Assembly: GCF_947497275.1 (NCBI RefSeq)
Contig: NZ_CANMFS010000001.1
Location: forward strand, 1 to 64,000
Direction: 5' to 3'
From: an uncultured Sulfitobacter sp.
Lineage (GTDB): Bacteria; Pseudomonadota; Alphaproteobacteria; Rhodobacterales; Rhodobacteraceae
DNA: 64,000 nt
Part shown: piece by piece, positions 24,828 through 34,588 of the stretch
Layout of the letters: every line of letters starts with the position of its first letter
Numbering within the stretch: the stretch's first letter is position 1
Position numbers and translations under genes: made by a program
The notes under the pieces: generated by a model
Seen by the model: the letters and a program-made list of their open reading frames with translations, nothing else
The model's database searches: none
Told to the model about the DNA's origin: nothing

Positions 24828-25532
24828 TTATGCGCCTTCTTTCTGACGAACGGTGCGTTGTTCGATACGTTTCTCGTGATCGCCCTGGATGATGCGGTGC
24901 ACGTAGATGCCAGGCAGGTGAATCGCGTCACCGTCCAGCGCGCCGCGCGGGACGATTTCCTCGACCTCGACGATACAGACCTTGCCGCACATCGCGGCGG
25001 GCGGGTTGAAGTTGCGCGCGGTCTTGCGAAAGATCAGGTTGCCGGTGTCGTCGGCCTTCCACGCCTTGACGATGGCCAGATCGGCAAAGATGCCCTCTTC
25101 GAGGATATAGTCCTCGCCACCGAAAGCCTTCACTTCCTTACCTTCCGCGATCTGCGTACCGACGCCGGTCTTGGTGTAGAAACCCGGGATGCCGCATCCT
25201 CCCGCGCGCATCCGTTCCGCCAAAGTCCCTTGCGGCGCGAATTCCAGCTCAAGCTCGCCCGACAGATACTGGCGCATGAATTCCTTGTTCTCGCCGACAT
25301 AGGACGAGATCATTTTCTTCACTTGCTTGGTCTGCAACAGGATCCCGATCCCGAAGTCATCGACGCCTGCGTTGTTCGAGGCAAAGGTCAGATCCTTCAC
25401 ACCGGAATCGCGGATTGCGGCCAACAGCAATTCGGGAATACCACACAGGCCAAACCCCCCCGATGCGATCAACATGCCATCCGTCAGAACTCCGTCGAGA
25501 GCCTCGGCGGCGCTTCCATACACTTTCTTCAT
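24828..25532 (-). CDS. scoA: 3-oxoacid CoA-transferase subunit A
   Basis: The 234-residue alpha subunit of the same heteromeric transferase starts with [20 protein letters not shown]. It has the class [17 protein letters not shown] motif (about 26-41), LTFASNNAG and [13 protein letters not shown]. It pairs with scoB, which follows after 2 bases. Together they form the active enzyme in the cytosol. The start at 25532 is supported by the GGGGAGC site upstream on the minus strand. Confidence 0.92.
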   Translation of the reverse strand: MKKVYGSAAEALDGVLTDGMLIASGGFGLCGIPELLLAAIRDSGVKDLTFASNNAGVDDFGIGILLQTKQVKKMISSYVGENKEFMRQYLSGELELEFAPQGTLAERMRAGGCGIPGFYTKTGVGTQIAEGKEVKAFGGEDYILEEGIFADLAIVKAWKADDTGNLIFRKTARNFNPPAAMCGKVCIVEVEEIVPRGALDGDAIHLPGIYVHRIIQGDHEKRIEQRTVRQKEGA

Positions 25533-25632
25533 CAGATGGTGCTCCCCTTGTCTGTGAACCTTCGGGAGAGTTTGTGACGGGGCGTCACAGCCATGTCAAT
25601 GCAATGCCGCAACGCGGCGGGTGCGGCCAAGC

Positions 25633-26199
25633 CTACAGAATACGGAACTGCGTTCCCACGGGAACAAGCGAAAAAAGCTCGGCGACCGCAGAGTTGGACA
25701 AGCCTATGCATCTATCGGAGGACGGTCGCACGATCTTGCGGGCGTCGTGGGCGCCGTGGATCAGATAATTGGCCCAGCCAAGATACATCACATGAGTGCC
25801 GAGCGGATTGGCGGGACCGGGCGGCCGGTATTTCAGATCCGGACTGCGCGCGACCATAGACGCGGTCGGGGGCCAGTCCGGGTCGACCTTCTTGCGGAAC
25901 ACCTGCGTGTATCCGTATTTGGCAAGCGCGTCGGTGCGGGGCACCGATGTCGGAAAGATCCGATGGGTGTGGCATCGCCACTCCAAAAAATGGCGCGTGC
26001 GGGACGTGATATCCGCGATAATGACCGCCCTACCCAACGTATCGAAATGATCGCGCCAATCCTGAGAGGTGAAGCTCATCACCTTGCGCCGGATGACCCT
26101 CCGAGAGCGGGTGCCTTCGGCGCGCAAGAGGGAGGGGGCCGCAATCGCGGCCCCCGCAACATTCAGAGGCTGTCGGCGAGAGAGTTGTGCGATGGACAT
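25633..26199 (-). CDS. YkuD-like L,D-transpeptidase family protein with altered active-site motif
   Basis: This 188-residue protein has an N-terminal SRRQPLNVAGAAIAAPSLL stretch resembling a Tat signal. A YkuD domain (about 60-188) follows. The catalytic His and Cys are present in LIHGAHDARKI and SSDRCIGL, but conserved family positions differ. The Thr/Ser after HG is Ala, the Gly after the Ile of RKI is Val, and the Gly before the catalytic Cys (usual S-D/H-G-C) is Arg. Roseobacter relatives usually read HGTHDARKIG and SDGCIGL as far as I recall. Activity may therefore be reduced or lost. An AGGA site precedes the ATG at 26199. Confidence 0.75.
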   Translation of the reverse strand: MSIAQLSRRQPLNVAGAAIAAPSLLRAEGTRSRRVIRRKVMSFTSQDWRDHFDTLGRAVIIADITSRTRHFLEWRCHTHRIFPTSVPRTDALAKYGYTQVFRKKVDPDWPPTASMVARSPDLKYRPPGPANPLGTHVMYLGWANYLIHGAHDARKIVRPSSDRCIGLSNSAVAELFSLVPVGTQFRIL

Positions 26200-26308
26200 C
26201 CTATCGTTTTCCGGTGCTCGATCTGGAACAGGATGACGGTCTACCGGCTGTCAGGGAAGCGCGGGCTGCGGCGCTTGCGGCGTTTCTTGCGTCACTGCGA
26301 CCCCGGCG

Positions 26309-28969
26309 TCACGCGTCGCCACTGCCGGCCTTTGCTGTCTTGGCGGCAGGCTTCTTGGTCGCCGCCTTTTTTGGTGTCGCCTTTTTGGTTGCCGTCTTCT
26401 TCGGCGCGGCCTTTTTCTTCGCAGGGGCCTTCTTTTTGGCTGCGGGTTTCTTCTTGCCCGCCTTCTCCGCCCGCTCGTCCAGCAAAACAACGGCTTGTCC
26501 GAGTGTTATCTCATCCGGCTCGACCGTGTCGGGAATTGTCGCGTTCAGCTTCTCCCACTTCACATAGGGGCCGTATTTCCCGTTCATCACGTTGACGGGG
26601 CCACCCGCCTCGGGATGTTCGCCCAGTTCGCGCAGAGGGGCCGCGGCCTTTCCGCGCGCGCCGCGCGACGCGACTTTTTCTGCCAATAACTGGACGGCGC
26701 GGTTCATGCCGACGGTAAACACCTCGTCGATGCCTTCGAGGTTGGCGTTGGTGCCGCCGCGGTCCGATGTGCTGGGCGCGTGTTTGATGTAAGGACCGTA
26801 CCGCCCGATATTGGCCCAGACCATTACCCCGTCTTCAGGGTGCGGCCCGATCTCGCGCGGCAGCGACAGCAGCATCACCGCGCGCTCGAGCTCCAGCTCT
26901 TCGGGCGGCCAGTCCTTCGGGATCGACTGACGCGGCGGTTTCTTGTTTTCTTCAGTCACCGCCCCGCGCTGCACGTAGGGGCCGAACCGACCCTTGAATA
27001 CCCTGATTTCATCGCCCTGATCCTCGCCCAACAGCTTTCCTTCGGGCGGGATGGCGGATGCCTCGGCCTCCGGATCCGGCGGGCCGAAGGGGCGGGTGTA
27101 CCGACATTCGGGATAGTTCGAGCAACCGATGAACGCTCCACCAGAACGGGCGGTGCGCATCGACAGGCGGCCGGCGCCGCAGTTGGGGCACAAGCGCGGG
27201 TCGGTGCCATCCTCGTTCGGCGGAAACAGATGCGGCTCGAGAACCTCGTTGATCTTCTCCAACACCTCGGTGATGCGCAGATCCGACGTCTCCGCTATCG
27301 CGGCGGAAAAATCGCGCCAGAAGCGTTCGAGGACCTTCTTGTACTCGGCGTCGCCGGCGGACACCTTGTCGAGCTGATCTTCGAGATCCGCGGTGAAATC
27401 ATAGCCGATATAGCGTTTGAAGTAGTTCTCGAGAAAAGCCGTCACCAAACGGCCCTTGTCTTCGGGGATCAGCCGCTGACCTTCGCGGCGCACATAGCCA
27501 CGGTCCTGGATGGTGGTAACGATACTCGCATAGGTCGAAGGGCGTCCAATGCCCAGTTCTTCCATCCGTTTGACCAACGTCGCCTCGGTATAGCGCGGCG
27601 GCGGTTGGGTGAAGTGCTGCTCGGGCGTGACGGCGCGCTTGGCCATCTTGTCGGACTGGTTGATCTGGGGCAGACGCTTGTCGTCGTCGTCGACCACGTC
27701 GTCGCGCCCCTCTTCGTAAACCTTCAGAAAGCCGTCGAACAACACCACCTGGCCGGAAGCGCGCAGACCGACCTGACCGTCCGCCGAGGCGATCTCGACG
27801 GTGGTGCGCTCCATCCGCGCGCTTTCCATCTGGCAGGCCAGCGTGCGCTTCCAGATCAGATCGTACAGCTTGCGTTGGTCGCCATCCATCAGCTTGAGCG
27901 CGTCCGCATCTTTGGACATTTCCGTGGGACGGATACATTCGTGCGCTTCCTGCGCGTTCTTGGCCTTGTTCTTGTAGACGCGCGGTGTGCCGGGCACGTA
28001 TTTATCGCCGTACCGATCCTTGATCGCGTCACGCGCCATAGTCACGGCTTCGGGCGCCATGTCGATGCCATCGGTCCGCATGTAGGTGATGTGGCCTGCC
28101 TCGTATAGACGTTGTGCAGTCGACATCGTCTGCCGTGCGCCCATGCCGAACTTGCGGCTTGCCTCCTGTTGCAAGGTCGATGTCATGAACGGTGCGGACG
28201 GATTGCGCGAGGCCGGTTTCGCCTCGACGCTGGCGACGCTCAGATCGCGGCTGTTGATCGCCTGCACGGCCATTTCCGCCTGCGTGTCGTTCGCCAGATC
28301 GAATTTATCCAGCTTCTTGCCTGCCAAAGTCGTCAGGCGCGCCTCGAATTCCTGCCCTGTCGGTGTGGCAAGCAGGGCCTTCACGGTCCAGTATTCGCGG
28401 TTGCGGAACGCCTCGATTTCCATCTCGCGTTCGACGATGAGGCGCAGGGTGACGGATTGTACGCGACCAGCGGATTTCGCCCCCGGCAGTTTGCGCCACA
28501 ACACCGGAGAAAGGTTGAATCCCACCAGATAATCCAGCGCACGCCGGGCGAGATATGCCTCCACCAGCGGCATATCGACCTGGCGTGGGTTTTTCATCGC
28601 TTCCGAAACGGCGGATTTGGTGATCGCGTTGAAGACGACGCGGCTGACCGGCGTATCCTTCTTGATGGATTTGCGTTTGAGCAATGTCTCGTGGAGGTGC
28701 CAGCTGATCGCCTCGCCTTCGCGGTCGGGGTCGGTCGCGAGAATCAGTTCGTTGTCGTTTTTGAGCGCGTCGGAGATTGCCTTGACGTGCTTCTTGCTGT
28801 CGCTGGCCACTTCCCACAGCATATCGAAGTCGTTTTCCGTATCGACGGATCCATCCTTGGGTGGCAGATCGCGGACGTGGCCGTAAGACGCAAGAACAGT
28901 GTAGTCGTCGCCGAGATACTTGTTGATCGTCTTGGCCTTGGCGGGAGATTCGACAACGACTACTGGCAT
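26309..28969 (-). CDS. topA: DNA topoisomerase I
   Basis: At 886 residues this is a full-length type IA topoisomerase that relaxes negative supercoils. The Toprim acidic motif DPDREGE is at about 81-87, the catalytic Tyr is Tyr296 in GHITYMRTDGI, and GAKSAGRVQSVTL precedes it. One C4 zinc finger (CPNC ... GCSNYPEC) starts at about residue 590. The C-terminal 50 residues are almost entirely Lys, Ala, Pro and Thr repeats, a basic tail as seen in other Rhodobacterales and actinobacteria that probably contacts DNA. The start gives MPVVVVESPAKAKTINKYLG. dprA lies directly upstream on the same strand. Confidence 0.97.
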   Translation of the reverse strand: MPVVVVESPAKAKTINKYLGDDYTVLASYGHVRDLPPKDGSVDTENDFDMLWEVASDSKKHVKAISDALKNDNELILATDPDREGEAISWHLHETLLKRKSIKKDTPVSRVVFNAITKSAVSEAMKNPRQVDMPLVEAYLARRALDYLVGFNLSPVLWRKLPGAKSAGRVQSVTLRLIVEREMEIEAFRNREYWTVKALLATPTGQEFEARLTTLAGKKLDKFDLANDTQAEMAVQAINSRDLSVASVEAKPASRNPSAPFMTSTLQQEASRKFGMGARQTMSTAQRLYEAGHITYMRTDGIDMAPEAVTMARDAIKDRYGDKYVPGTPRVYKNKAKNAQEAHECIRPTEMSKDADALKLMDGDQRKLYDLIWKRTLACQMESARMERTTVEIASADGQVGLRASGQVVLFDGFLKVYEEGRDDVVDDDDKRLPQINQSDKMAKRAVTPEQHFTQPPPRYTEATLVKRMEELGIGRPSTYASIVTTIQDRGYVRREGQRLIPEDKGRLVTAFLENYFKRYIGYDFTADLEDQLDKVSAGDAEYKKVLERFWRDFSAAIAETSDLRITEVLEKINEVLEPHLFPPNEDGTDPRLCPNCGAGRLSMRTARSGGAFIGCSNYPECRYTRPFGPPDPEAEASAIPPEGKLLGEDQGDEIRVFKGRFGPYVQRGAVTEENKKPPRQSIPKDWPPEELELERAVMLLSLPREIGPHPEDGVMVWANIGRYGPYIKHAPSTSDRGGTNANLEGIDEVFTVGMNRAVQLLAEKVASRGARGKAAAPLRELGEHPEAGGPVNVMNGKYGPYVKWEKLNATIPDTVEPDEITLGQAVVLLDERAEKAGKKKPAAKKKAPAKKKAAPKKTATKKATPKKAATKKPAAKTAKAGSGDA

Positions 28970-29151
28970 GCGACTTAAGTCCTTCGACGGGAGGTTTGGC
29001 GGCGTCTACGGCCTTTGACATGTGGGATGCAAGGGGCCTTTGTCAATGAGGGTCGGGTTTCGGCATGCGGCGGCAGAGCGCCCATGCGGCTTCTTTGGCC
29101 CTCTGCGCTCAGGCTGCGGCGCCGTCTGGCGGCGCACTGGTCCGGCTCGGT

Positions 29152-30315
29152 TCAGCCCGGACGCGACAGCAGGCCGCCCGGACTGCGCCTGATCTGCCCA
29201 TCCATTTCAAGCTCGAGAAGTGCGGGCGCCACTGTAGCAGGAGCTGCCTGCAAGTCGCGGATCAACTGATCCTCGGCAACGGGTGACGGGCCGAGACGCG
29301 ACAGGATCGTCAAATGAAGCGCCGCAGCCTCGCGCAGGGATCGTTTCGGGCGGGCGGGCTTTTGCGTCAGCTGCGCAGGCCGCGGTCTCAGCGGCAGTTG
29401 CGGCGCGTCCTCGCTCAGCGGGCCGAGGGCCTCGATGATGTCCGCCGCGCTGCGCACCAATGTTGCGCCGTCGCGGATCAGCATGTTGGCTCCGGCGGCG
29501 CGTGCATCGAAGGGGTGCCCCGGCACCGCCAGCACGTCGCGCCCCTGATCGAGCGCATCGCGCGCGGTAATCAAGCTGCCCGATTTCGCTGCCGCCTCTA
29601 CGACGATCGTCGCGCGCGACAGGCCCGAGATGATGCGGTTGCGACTGGGGAAATGCCGCGCCATCGGTTGCAGACCCATCGGCTGTTCGCTCAACCGCAG
29701 ACCCTGTGCGGCGATGGTTTGGGCCAGATCGATATTCTCTGCCGGATACATTACATCGACGCCACCGGCCTGCACGGCGACAGTACCGAATGGTACGGCA
29801 GCCAGATGTGCCGCGGTATCAATACCCCGCGCCAGACCGGAGACGACGACATATCCGGCTTCGCCCAGGTCATGTGCGAGTGTCCGCGCCATGCGGGTGC
29901 CCAGCGAGGAGGCATTGCGCGCGCCAACCATTGCGATCATCGGACGCGACAGCAGCGAGAAATCGCCAAGCAACCACAAAAATGGCGGCGCATCGTCAAG
30001 TTCGGCCAGTGCGGAAGGGTAGTGACGGCTACCAGTTTCCAACAGCCGCGCGCCAGCCGCTTTGGCCGCTTTCAACTCTGCGTGGATCACCCCTTCGGGG
30101 CAGACTTCGTATGTCGGGACGCCCGCGGCCCGCGCCACCTCGGGCAGCGCGGCTAGCGCGTTCTGCGCAGTGCCATGTTCAGCCAGCAGTCGTTTATACG
30201 TCATGATGCCGACCCGGCGCGAGCGCAACAGACGAAGGCGGGCAAACTGTTCGTCTTCCGGGGTGGGTGGGAGTGGGGGGTGAGTGGAAGAAGGATTGAA
30301 GTCCCTGTCAGTCAT
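29152..30315 (-). CDS. dprA: DNA-processing protein DprA
   Basis: The 387-residue protein carries the Rossmann-type SMF domain. It has IAMVGARNASSLGTRMA (about 132-148), VVSGLARGIDTAAHLAA, VMYPAENIDLAQTI, FPSRNRIISGLSRATIVVEA and GRDVLAVPGHP. A short C-terminal winged-helix-like domain from about 320 ends the protein. DprA loads RecA on incoming single-stranded DNA during natural transformation or other DNA uptake. It neighbours topA, a pairing common in alphaproteobacteria. The N-terminal 20 residues are polar and Pro-rich, and the true start could be slightly downstream. Confidence 0.93.
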   Translation of the reverse strand: MTDRDFNPSSTHPPLPPTPEDEQFARLRLLRSRRVGIMTYKRLLAEHGTAQNALAALPEVARAAGVPTYEVCPEGVIHAELKAAKAAGARLLETGSRHYPSALAELDDAPPFLWLLGDFSLLSRPMIAMVGARNASSLGTRMARTLAHDLGEAGYVVVSGLARGIDTAAHLAAVPFGTVAVQAGGVDVMYPAENIDLAQTIAAQGLRLSEQPMGLQPMARHFPSRNRIISGLSRATIVVEAAAKSGSLITARDALDQGRDVLAVPGHPFDARAAGANMLIRDGATLVRSAADIIEALGPLSEDAPQLPLRPRPAQLTQKPARPKRSLREAAALHLTILSRLGPSPVAEDQLIRDLQAAPATVAPALLELEMDGQIRRSPGGLLSRPG

Positions 30316-30458
30316 CCCGTATCTCCGTCTGTTGCTGGAATCAGATATAGGTTGAACTGGTTAACAGGGGGTGAATCGATTCAGAGCAATTCAAGTAAAC
30401 GGGGCCGATCGCCTCGGTCCTGGTGCTACGATGTGCTTCGCGCATCTGTAGCGTAGAG

Positions 30459-30827
30459 TTAGCCAGAACAAAGCAGCTGCAACAGCACCAGGTGCCATGA
30501 GCAATGGAAAAGCGGTTGATCCCCATGCGGAAAAATTCCCCAAACTGCATCAAAAAGGATCGCGGAGCAAGCGGCGCCGATCAACACTGTACTGCCAGAT
30601 CCGCCAAATCCGGGCCGTCAGACAAAAGAATCAGGGGCGATGCGGGTATCGTGCCAATCCAAGTAAGCAGGGGACTGACCATCAAAAGGCCCCCGTAGGC
30701 GCTAAAGAAATCCGATTGGCTCCCTCCATAGGTCAAATCGACAAACCCGACCACGTGCAACAGGAAGCCGACGAAGGCAGTGAACAGCGCCAGGCCAAAC
30801 ACAGCCAGCAGAACTTTTTACCCCATG
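30459..30827 (-). pseudogene. broken small membrane-protein gene
   Basis: From an ATG at 30827 the frame reads Met-Gly, then an in-frame TAA (30821-30819), then KVLLAVFGLALFTAFVGFLL and more. The hydrophobic reading continues as LLMVSPLLTWIGTIPASPLI to a stop at 30581. In another frame the reading continues as STVLIGAACSAILFDAVWGI and ends at 30459. The protein-like sequence is therefore split by one stop and one frameshift near 30590. It would have been a three-helix membrane protein. A GTG start at 30802 could allow a 73-residue version, but no ribosome-binding site supports it. No family was recognised. It lies between tldD and dprA on the same strand. Confidence 0.5.
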
Positions 30828-30881
30828 AGCCCTTTGCCGTGATGCCGTCAGTCCGCCAGATTGGCCAGGTGCTTCCTTTGC

Positions 30882-32303
30882 TCAAGCGGCCGAGCCGCCG
30901 ACTGTCAGTCCACCGATCATCAGCGTCGGTTGACCGACCCCGACAGGCACCCACTGTCCCTGTTTACCGCAGTTGCCCATGCCGGGATCGAGCGCGGGAT
31001 CGTTGCCTATGGCGCGGATCTGCTTAAGGGCGGTGGCCCCGTCGCCGATCAGCGTCGCCCCCTTGACCGGCGCGCCGACGACACCGTTCTGCACGCGGTA
31101 GGCTTCTGTGCAGGAGAATACGAATTTTCCGTTGGTGATGTCGACCTGTCCGCCGCCAAATCCGACGGCATAGATGCCATCATTCAGGTCAGCGACGATA
31201 TCACCGGGGCTCACATCGCCGCCCAGCATATAGGTGTTGGTCATCCGCGGCATCGGAATATGGGCAAAGCTCTGTCGCCGCCCGTTACCGGTGCTCTGCA
31301 CCCCCATGAGCCGCGCGTTCTGACGGTCCTGCATGAAGCCGACGAGCCTGCCGTCCTCGATCAGAACGTTCCTGGCGCTGGGCGTACCTTCGTCGTCGAC
31401 GGAGATGGAGCCGCGACGATCCGGGATCGTGCCATCGTCCAGCACTGTCACGCCGCTGGCCGCGATCTGTTGTCCCATCAGGCCGGCGAAGGCGGAGGTG
31501 CCCTTGCGGTTAAAATCCCCTTCCAGCCCGTGCCCGATCGCCTCGTGCAGCAAGATGCCGGGCCAGCCGGGGCCAAGCACCACGTCCATAACGCCGGCAG
31601 GGGCGGGGACGGCATCAAGGTTGACCACCGCGATGCGCAACGCCTCGCGCGCTTTGGCCTGCCAGTCGGCAGCGGCCAGCATACCGTCGAGCGCAATGCG
31701 TCCGCCACCGCCCGCAGTGCCGGTTTCGCGGCGTCCGTCCTGTTCGACGATGATCGACACGTTCACGCGCGTCATCGGGCGCACGTCGCGCACGGACGTG
31801 CCCTCGGGCCGCAGGATCTCGACCTCTTGTATCGAGGCGGAGATGGATGCGCTTACCTGAACCACGCGTGGATCGAGCGCGCGGCAGTAGGCGTCGATCT
31901 CGCGTAGGGTTTCGACCTTGACCGGGAAGGCGGCACCCGCGATCGGGTCTGCGTCGGTATAAAGACGCTGGTTCGTGCCTTCGGGCGCATCGGCCCAGGT
32001 GCCGCCCCCGCTGCCCACGGCAAGCCGCGCGGTCTCGGAGGCGCGGCGCAGTGCAGCCTCGGATATTTCGGTGGAATGGGCATAGCCCGCGACCTCGCCA
32101 CGAACCGCACGCAGACCGAATCCTTCGGCGGCGTCGAAACTCGCGGTCTTGAGCCGTCCGTCATCGAATATCAGTGATTCCGAGCGTCGGCGCTCAAAAA
32201 ACAGCTCGCCGTCGTCGGCGCCGGCCACCGCATCGCGCAGCACGGCAAGGGCGGTCTCGCGGTCGAGGCTTTGCTCGAACGGGGAAAATGGGGCGTCGGC
32301 CAT
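30882..32303 (-). CDS. tldD: TldD/PmbA-family metalloprotease
   Basis: This 473-residue protein has the zinc HExxxH site in HEAIGHGLEGDFNRKG (about residues 255-270). N-terminal GDDGELFFERRRSESLIFDD-like strands and C-terminal GDVSPGDIVADLN and GQVDITNGKFVF blocks are typical of TldD, which works with TldE to degrade unfolded or modified small peptides. No TldE/PmbA partner is in the window. An AAAGGA site precedes the ATG at 32303 (MADAPFSPFEQSLD); the open frame extends to 32354. It is divergent from the ctaC oxidase gene. Confidence 0.93.
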   Translation of the reverse strand: MADAPFSPFEQSLDRETALAVLRDAVAGADDGELFFERRRSESLIFDDGRLKTASFDAAEGFGLRAVRGEVAGYAHSTEISEAALRRASETARLAVGSGGGTWADAPEGTNQRLYTDADPIAGAAFPVKVETLREIDAYCRALDPRVVQVSASISASIQEVEILRPEGTSVRDVRPMTRVNVSIIVEQDGRRETGTAGGGGRIALDGMLAAADWQAKAREALRIAVVNLDAVPAPAGVMDVVLGPGWPGILLHEAIGHGLEGDFNRKGTSAFAGLMGQQIAASGVTVLDDGTIPDRRGSISVDDEGTPSARNVLIEDGRLVGFMQDRQNARLMGVQSTGNGRRQSFAHIPMPRMTNTYMLGGDVSPGDIVADLNDGIYAVGFGGGQVDITNGKFVFSCTEAYRVQNGVVGAPVKGATLIGDGATALKQIRAIGNDPALDPGMGNCGKQGQWVPVGVGQPTLMIGGLTVGGSAA

Positions 32304-32467
32304 CGGTCGGTTCCTTTCGGGGGGACATGCGCGCTTCGCGTCCATCTGACGCAAGCATAACTCTTTCTTTCGTCCCTAGAATATGATTGTAAGGCGGCAG
32401 ATTACAACGCCGGAGCATAGCAGCCCGTGCGTTTCAGCCACCCAGGGTCAAGAATATCGGGACGAAC

Positions 32468-33367
32468 ATGATGACAAAGCACCTTACACTTGCTGGCCTC
32501 TTGGCTGGCTTTACCAGCCTGCCTGCTTGGGCGCAAAGCGTTGATCCTCAAGGTCTTGAGATCATCGGCAAGCCCGATAACGGCAGCATGGGCTTCCAGC
32601 CCGCCGTGACAGAGCTGGCAGCGGATCTTCAATGGCTGGACGGCATGATTCTGGTGATCATCACGGCGATCACCGTACTCGTCGTCGCCCTGCTGATCTG
32701 GGTGATGATCCGCTACAACAGCAAGCGGAACCCGACGCCTGCGTCCTTTACACACCATACCCCGGTCGAGATTGCGTGGACCGTGGTGCCGATCCTGATC
32801 CTGGTGGGCATCGGTGCCTGGTCGCTGCCGATCCTGTTCCGGCAGCAGGAGATCCCGACAGCGGACCTGACGATCAAGGCCATCGGCAACCAGTGGTACT
32901 GGTCCTATGAATACGTCGACGACGATTTCGGGTTCGACAGCTACATGATCGGCGCACCGGCGCTGGGTGGCGAGAACATGAAGACGCCCGAAGTTATCGA
33001 GCAGCTTCAAGAGGCGGGATATTCCGAGGATGAATGGCTGTTGGCAACCGATACCGCTGTCGTCATTCCGGTGAACAAGACAGTCGTTATTCAGGTGACC
33101 GGTTCTGACGTGATCCACTCCTGGACAGTGCCGGCCTTCGGCGTCAAGCAGGACGCAGTGCCCGGTCGTCTGGCGGAGTTGTGGTTCACGGCCGAGCAGG
33201 AAGGCGTCTATTTCGGCCAATGCTCCGAGCTGTGCGGACAGGCGCATGCGTATATGCCCATCACGGTCAAGGTCGTCTCGGAAGAGGCGTACCAGGAATG
33301 GCTGGGTGCTGCGCGCGAGGAATACGCAGGTATACCGCAGCCGGTAAATGTTGCGTCCGCCGATTGA
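32468..33367 (+). CDS. ctaC: cytochrome c oxidase subunit II
   Basis: This 299-residue subunit has a signal peptide (residues 1-23), two membrane helices (about 60-85 and 100-122) and a C-terminal periplasmic cupredoxin domain. The CuA ligands are visible as the His in [15 protein letters not shown] and the C-x-x-x-C-x-x-x-H-x-x-M pattern in [14 protein letters not shown]. It accepts electrons from cytochrome c for the aa3-type oxidase. The gene heads a cluster of assembly factors, but subunit I (ctaD) is not in the window. A strong terminator follows. Confidence 0.97.
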   Translation: MMTKHLTLAGLLAGFTSLPAWAQSVDPQGLEIIGKPDNGSMGFQPAVTELAADLQWLDGMILVIITAITVLVVALLIWVMIRYNSKRNPTPASFTHHTPVEIAWTVVPILILVGIGAWSLPILFRQQEIPTADLTIKAIGNQWYWSYEYVDDDFGFDSYMIGAPALGGENMKTPEVIEQLQEAGYSEDEWLLATDTAVVIPVNKTVVIQVTGSDVIHSWTVPAFGVKQDAVPGRLAELWFTAEQEGVYFGQCSELCGQAHAYMPITVKVVSEEAYQEWLGAAREEYAGIPQPVNVASAD

Positions 33368-33405
33368 GTTACGGGTGGCGCTTCGGTGCCGCCTGCCTGA
33401 AGGTT

Positions 33406-33436
33406 CCGCCGCGTATGACCCTGCGCGGCGGTTTTT
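33406..33436 (+). terminator. rho-independent terminator or attenuator between ctaC and ctaB
   Basis: The stem CCGCCGCG / CGCGGCGG has a 10-base loop and is followed by TTTTT at 33432-33436. It should end most ctaC transcripts, so downstream genes may depend on partial read-through or a separate promoter. Confidence 0.8.
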
Positions 33437-33462
33437 CCAACACGACGGACCACGGATGATCC

Positions 33463-34398
33463 ATGACCGATATGACAGACACGCATAGTTTCGAGAACGA
33501 AGCGCAGTTGGGCGACTACTACGCGCTTCTCAAACCGCGCGTGATGCAGCTTGTGGTGTTTACCGCGCTCGTCGGCATGCTTGCAGCACCCGTGGCGGTC
33601 AATCCGGTGATCGGCTTCGCGTCGATCCTGTTTCTTGCCATCGGCGCCGGTGCATCCGGCGCGCTCAACATGTGGTGGGATGCCGACATCGACGCGGTGA
33701 TGAAGCGGACGGCGAAGCGGCCGATCCCAGCGGGAAAGGTGACACCGCAGGCGGCGCTGAGCTTTGGTGTGGCGCTGTCGGGCCTGTCGGTGATGATGCT
33801 GGCGCTTTCCGCTAATCTGCTGGCGGGCTTTATGCTGGCCTTCACGATCTTTTTCTACGTGGTTCCCTATTCCATGTGGCTCAAACGCTCGACCCCGCAA
33901 AACATCGTCATCGGCGGTGCCGCAGGGGCGTTTCCGCCTGTGATCGGCTGGACCATCGCGACAGGCAGCTTCGCGCTTGAGCCGTGGCTGATGTTCGCGC
34001 TTATCTTCATGTGGACGCCGCCACACTTCTGGGCGCTGGCGCTGTTCATGCGCAACGATTACGACGACGCGAATGTGCCAATGCTGACCGTGACGCATGG
34101 ACGCCGCGTGACGCGCAATCACATCCTTGGTTATACTGTATTGCTGGCGATCCTCGCCGTCGGTACCGCATTCACGGCGATTGGTGGCTGGGTCTATCTG
34201 GCGACGGCACTCGTGCTTAATGCGCTGTTCCTCAAGGGTGCCTATGACATCTGGCAGCGGGACGAAGACCTGTCGGAGGCTGACAACTTCGCTGTCGAAC
34301 GCAAGTTCTTCCGTCTTTCGCTCTGGTATCTTTTCGCCCACTTCGGTGCGATCCTGATCGAGGCGGGCCTGAAACCCTTCGGACTGGGAGGCTGGTAA
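33463..34398 (+). CDS. ctaB: protoheme IX farnesyltransferase (heme O synthase)
   Basis: The 311-residue polytopic prenyltransferase has about eight to nine membrane helices. The first prenyl-diphosphate-binding motif is NMWWDADIDAVMKRTAKRP (about 69-87), and the second conserved stretch is MRNDYDDANVPMLTVTHG. It attaches a farnesyl group to heme b, giving heme O for oxidase heme. The start gives MTDMTDTHSFENEAQLGDYY. The next small gene begins 1 base after its stop codon. Confidence 0.97.
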   Translation: MTDMTDTHSFENEAQLGDYYALLKPRVMQLVVFTALVGMLAAPVAVNPVIGFASILFLAIGAGASGALNMWWDADIDAVMKRTAKRPIPAGKVTPQAALSFGVALSGLSVMMLALSANLLAGFMLAFTIFFYVVPYSMWLKRSTPQNIVIGGAAGAFPPVIGWTIATGSFALEPWLMFALIFMWTPPHFWALALFMRNDYDDANVPMLTVTHGRRVTRNHILGYTVLLAILAVGTAFTAIGGWVYLATALVLNALFLKGAYDIWQRDEDLSEADNFAVERKFFRLSLWYLFAHFGAILIEAGLKPFGLGGW

Positions 34399-34399
34399 C

Positions 34400-34588
34400 A
34401 TGGCTCTACGACCCGAACACGAAATTCATACCCGTCGCAAAGGGCTCAACATCGGTGTTGGCCTGATGCTCGGTGCCTTTGTTCTGCTGGTGATGGTGCT
34501 GACGTTCACCAAGATCACATCGACCGATTTCCGCATCCCCGCCTCGCAGGGCGTGGGCGCGCAGACGGGCGGCGGAGGCACTGACTGA
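34400..34588 (+). CDS. small membrane protein of the oxidase cluster (CoxF-like)
   Basis: This 62-residue protein has one membrane helix (about residues 18-37, LNIGVGLMLGAFVLLVMVLT) between a basic N-terminus and a short Gly-rich tail. Its position between ctaB and ctaG, and one-base overlap with ctaG (TGATG at 34586-34590), match the small CoxF-like gene of alphaproteobacterial oxidase clusters. Function is unproven; a role in cytochrome oxidase assembly is inferred. It is too short for confident domain assignment. Confidence 0.8.
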   Translation: MALRPEHEIHTRRKGLNIGVGLMLGAFVLLVMVLTFTKITSTDFRIPASQGVGAQTGGGGTD

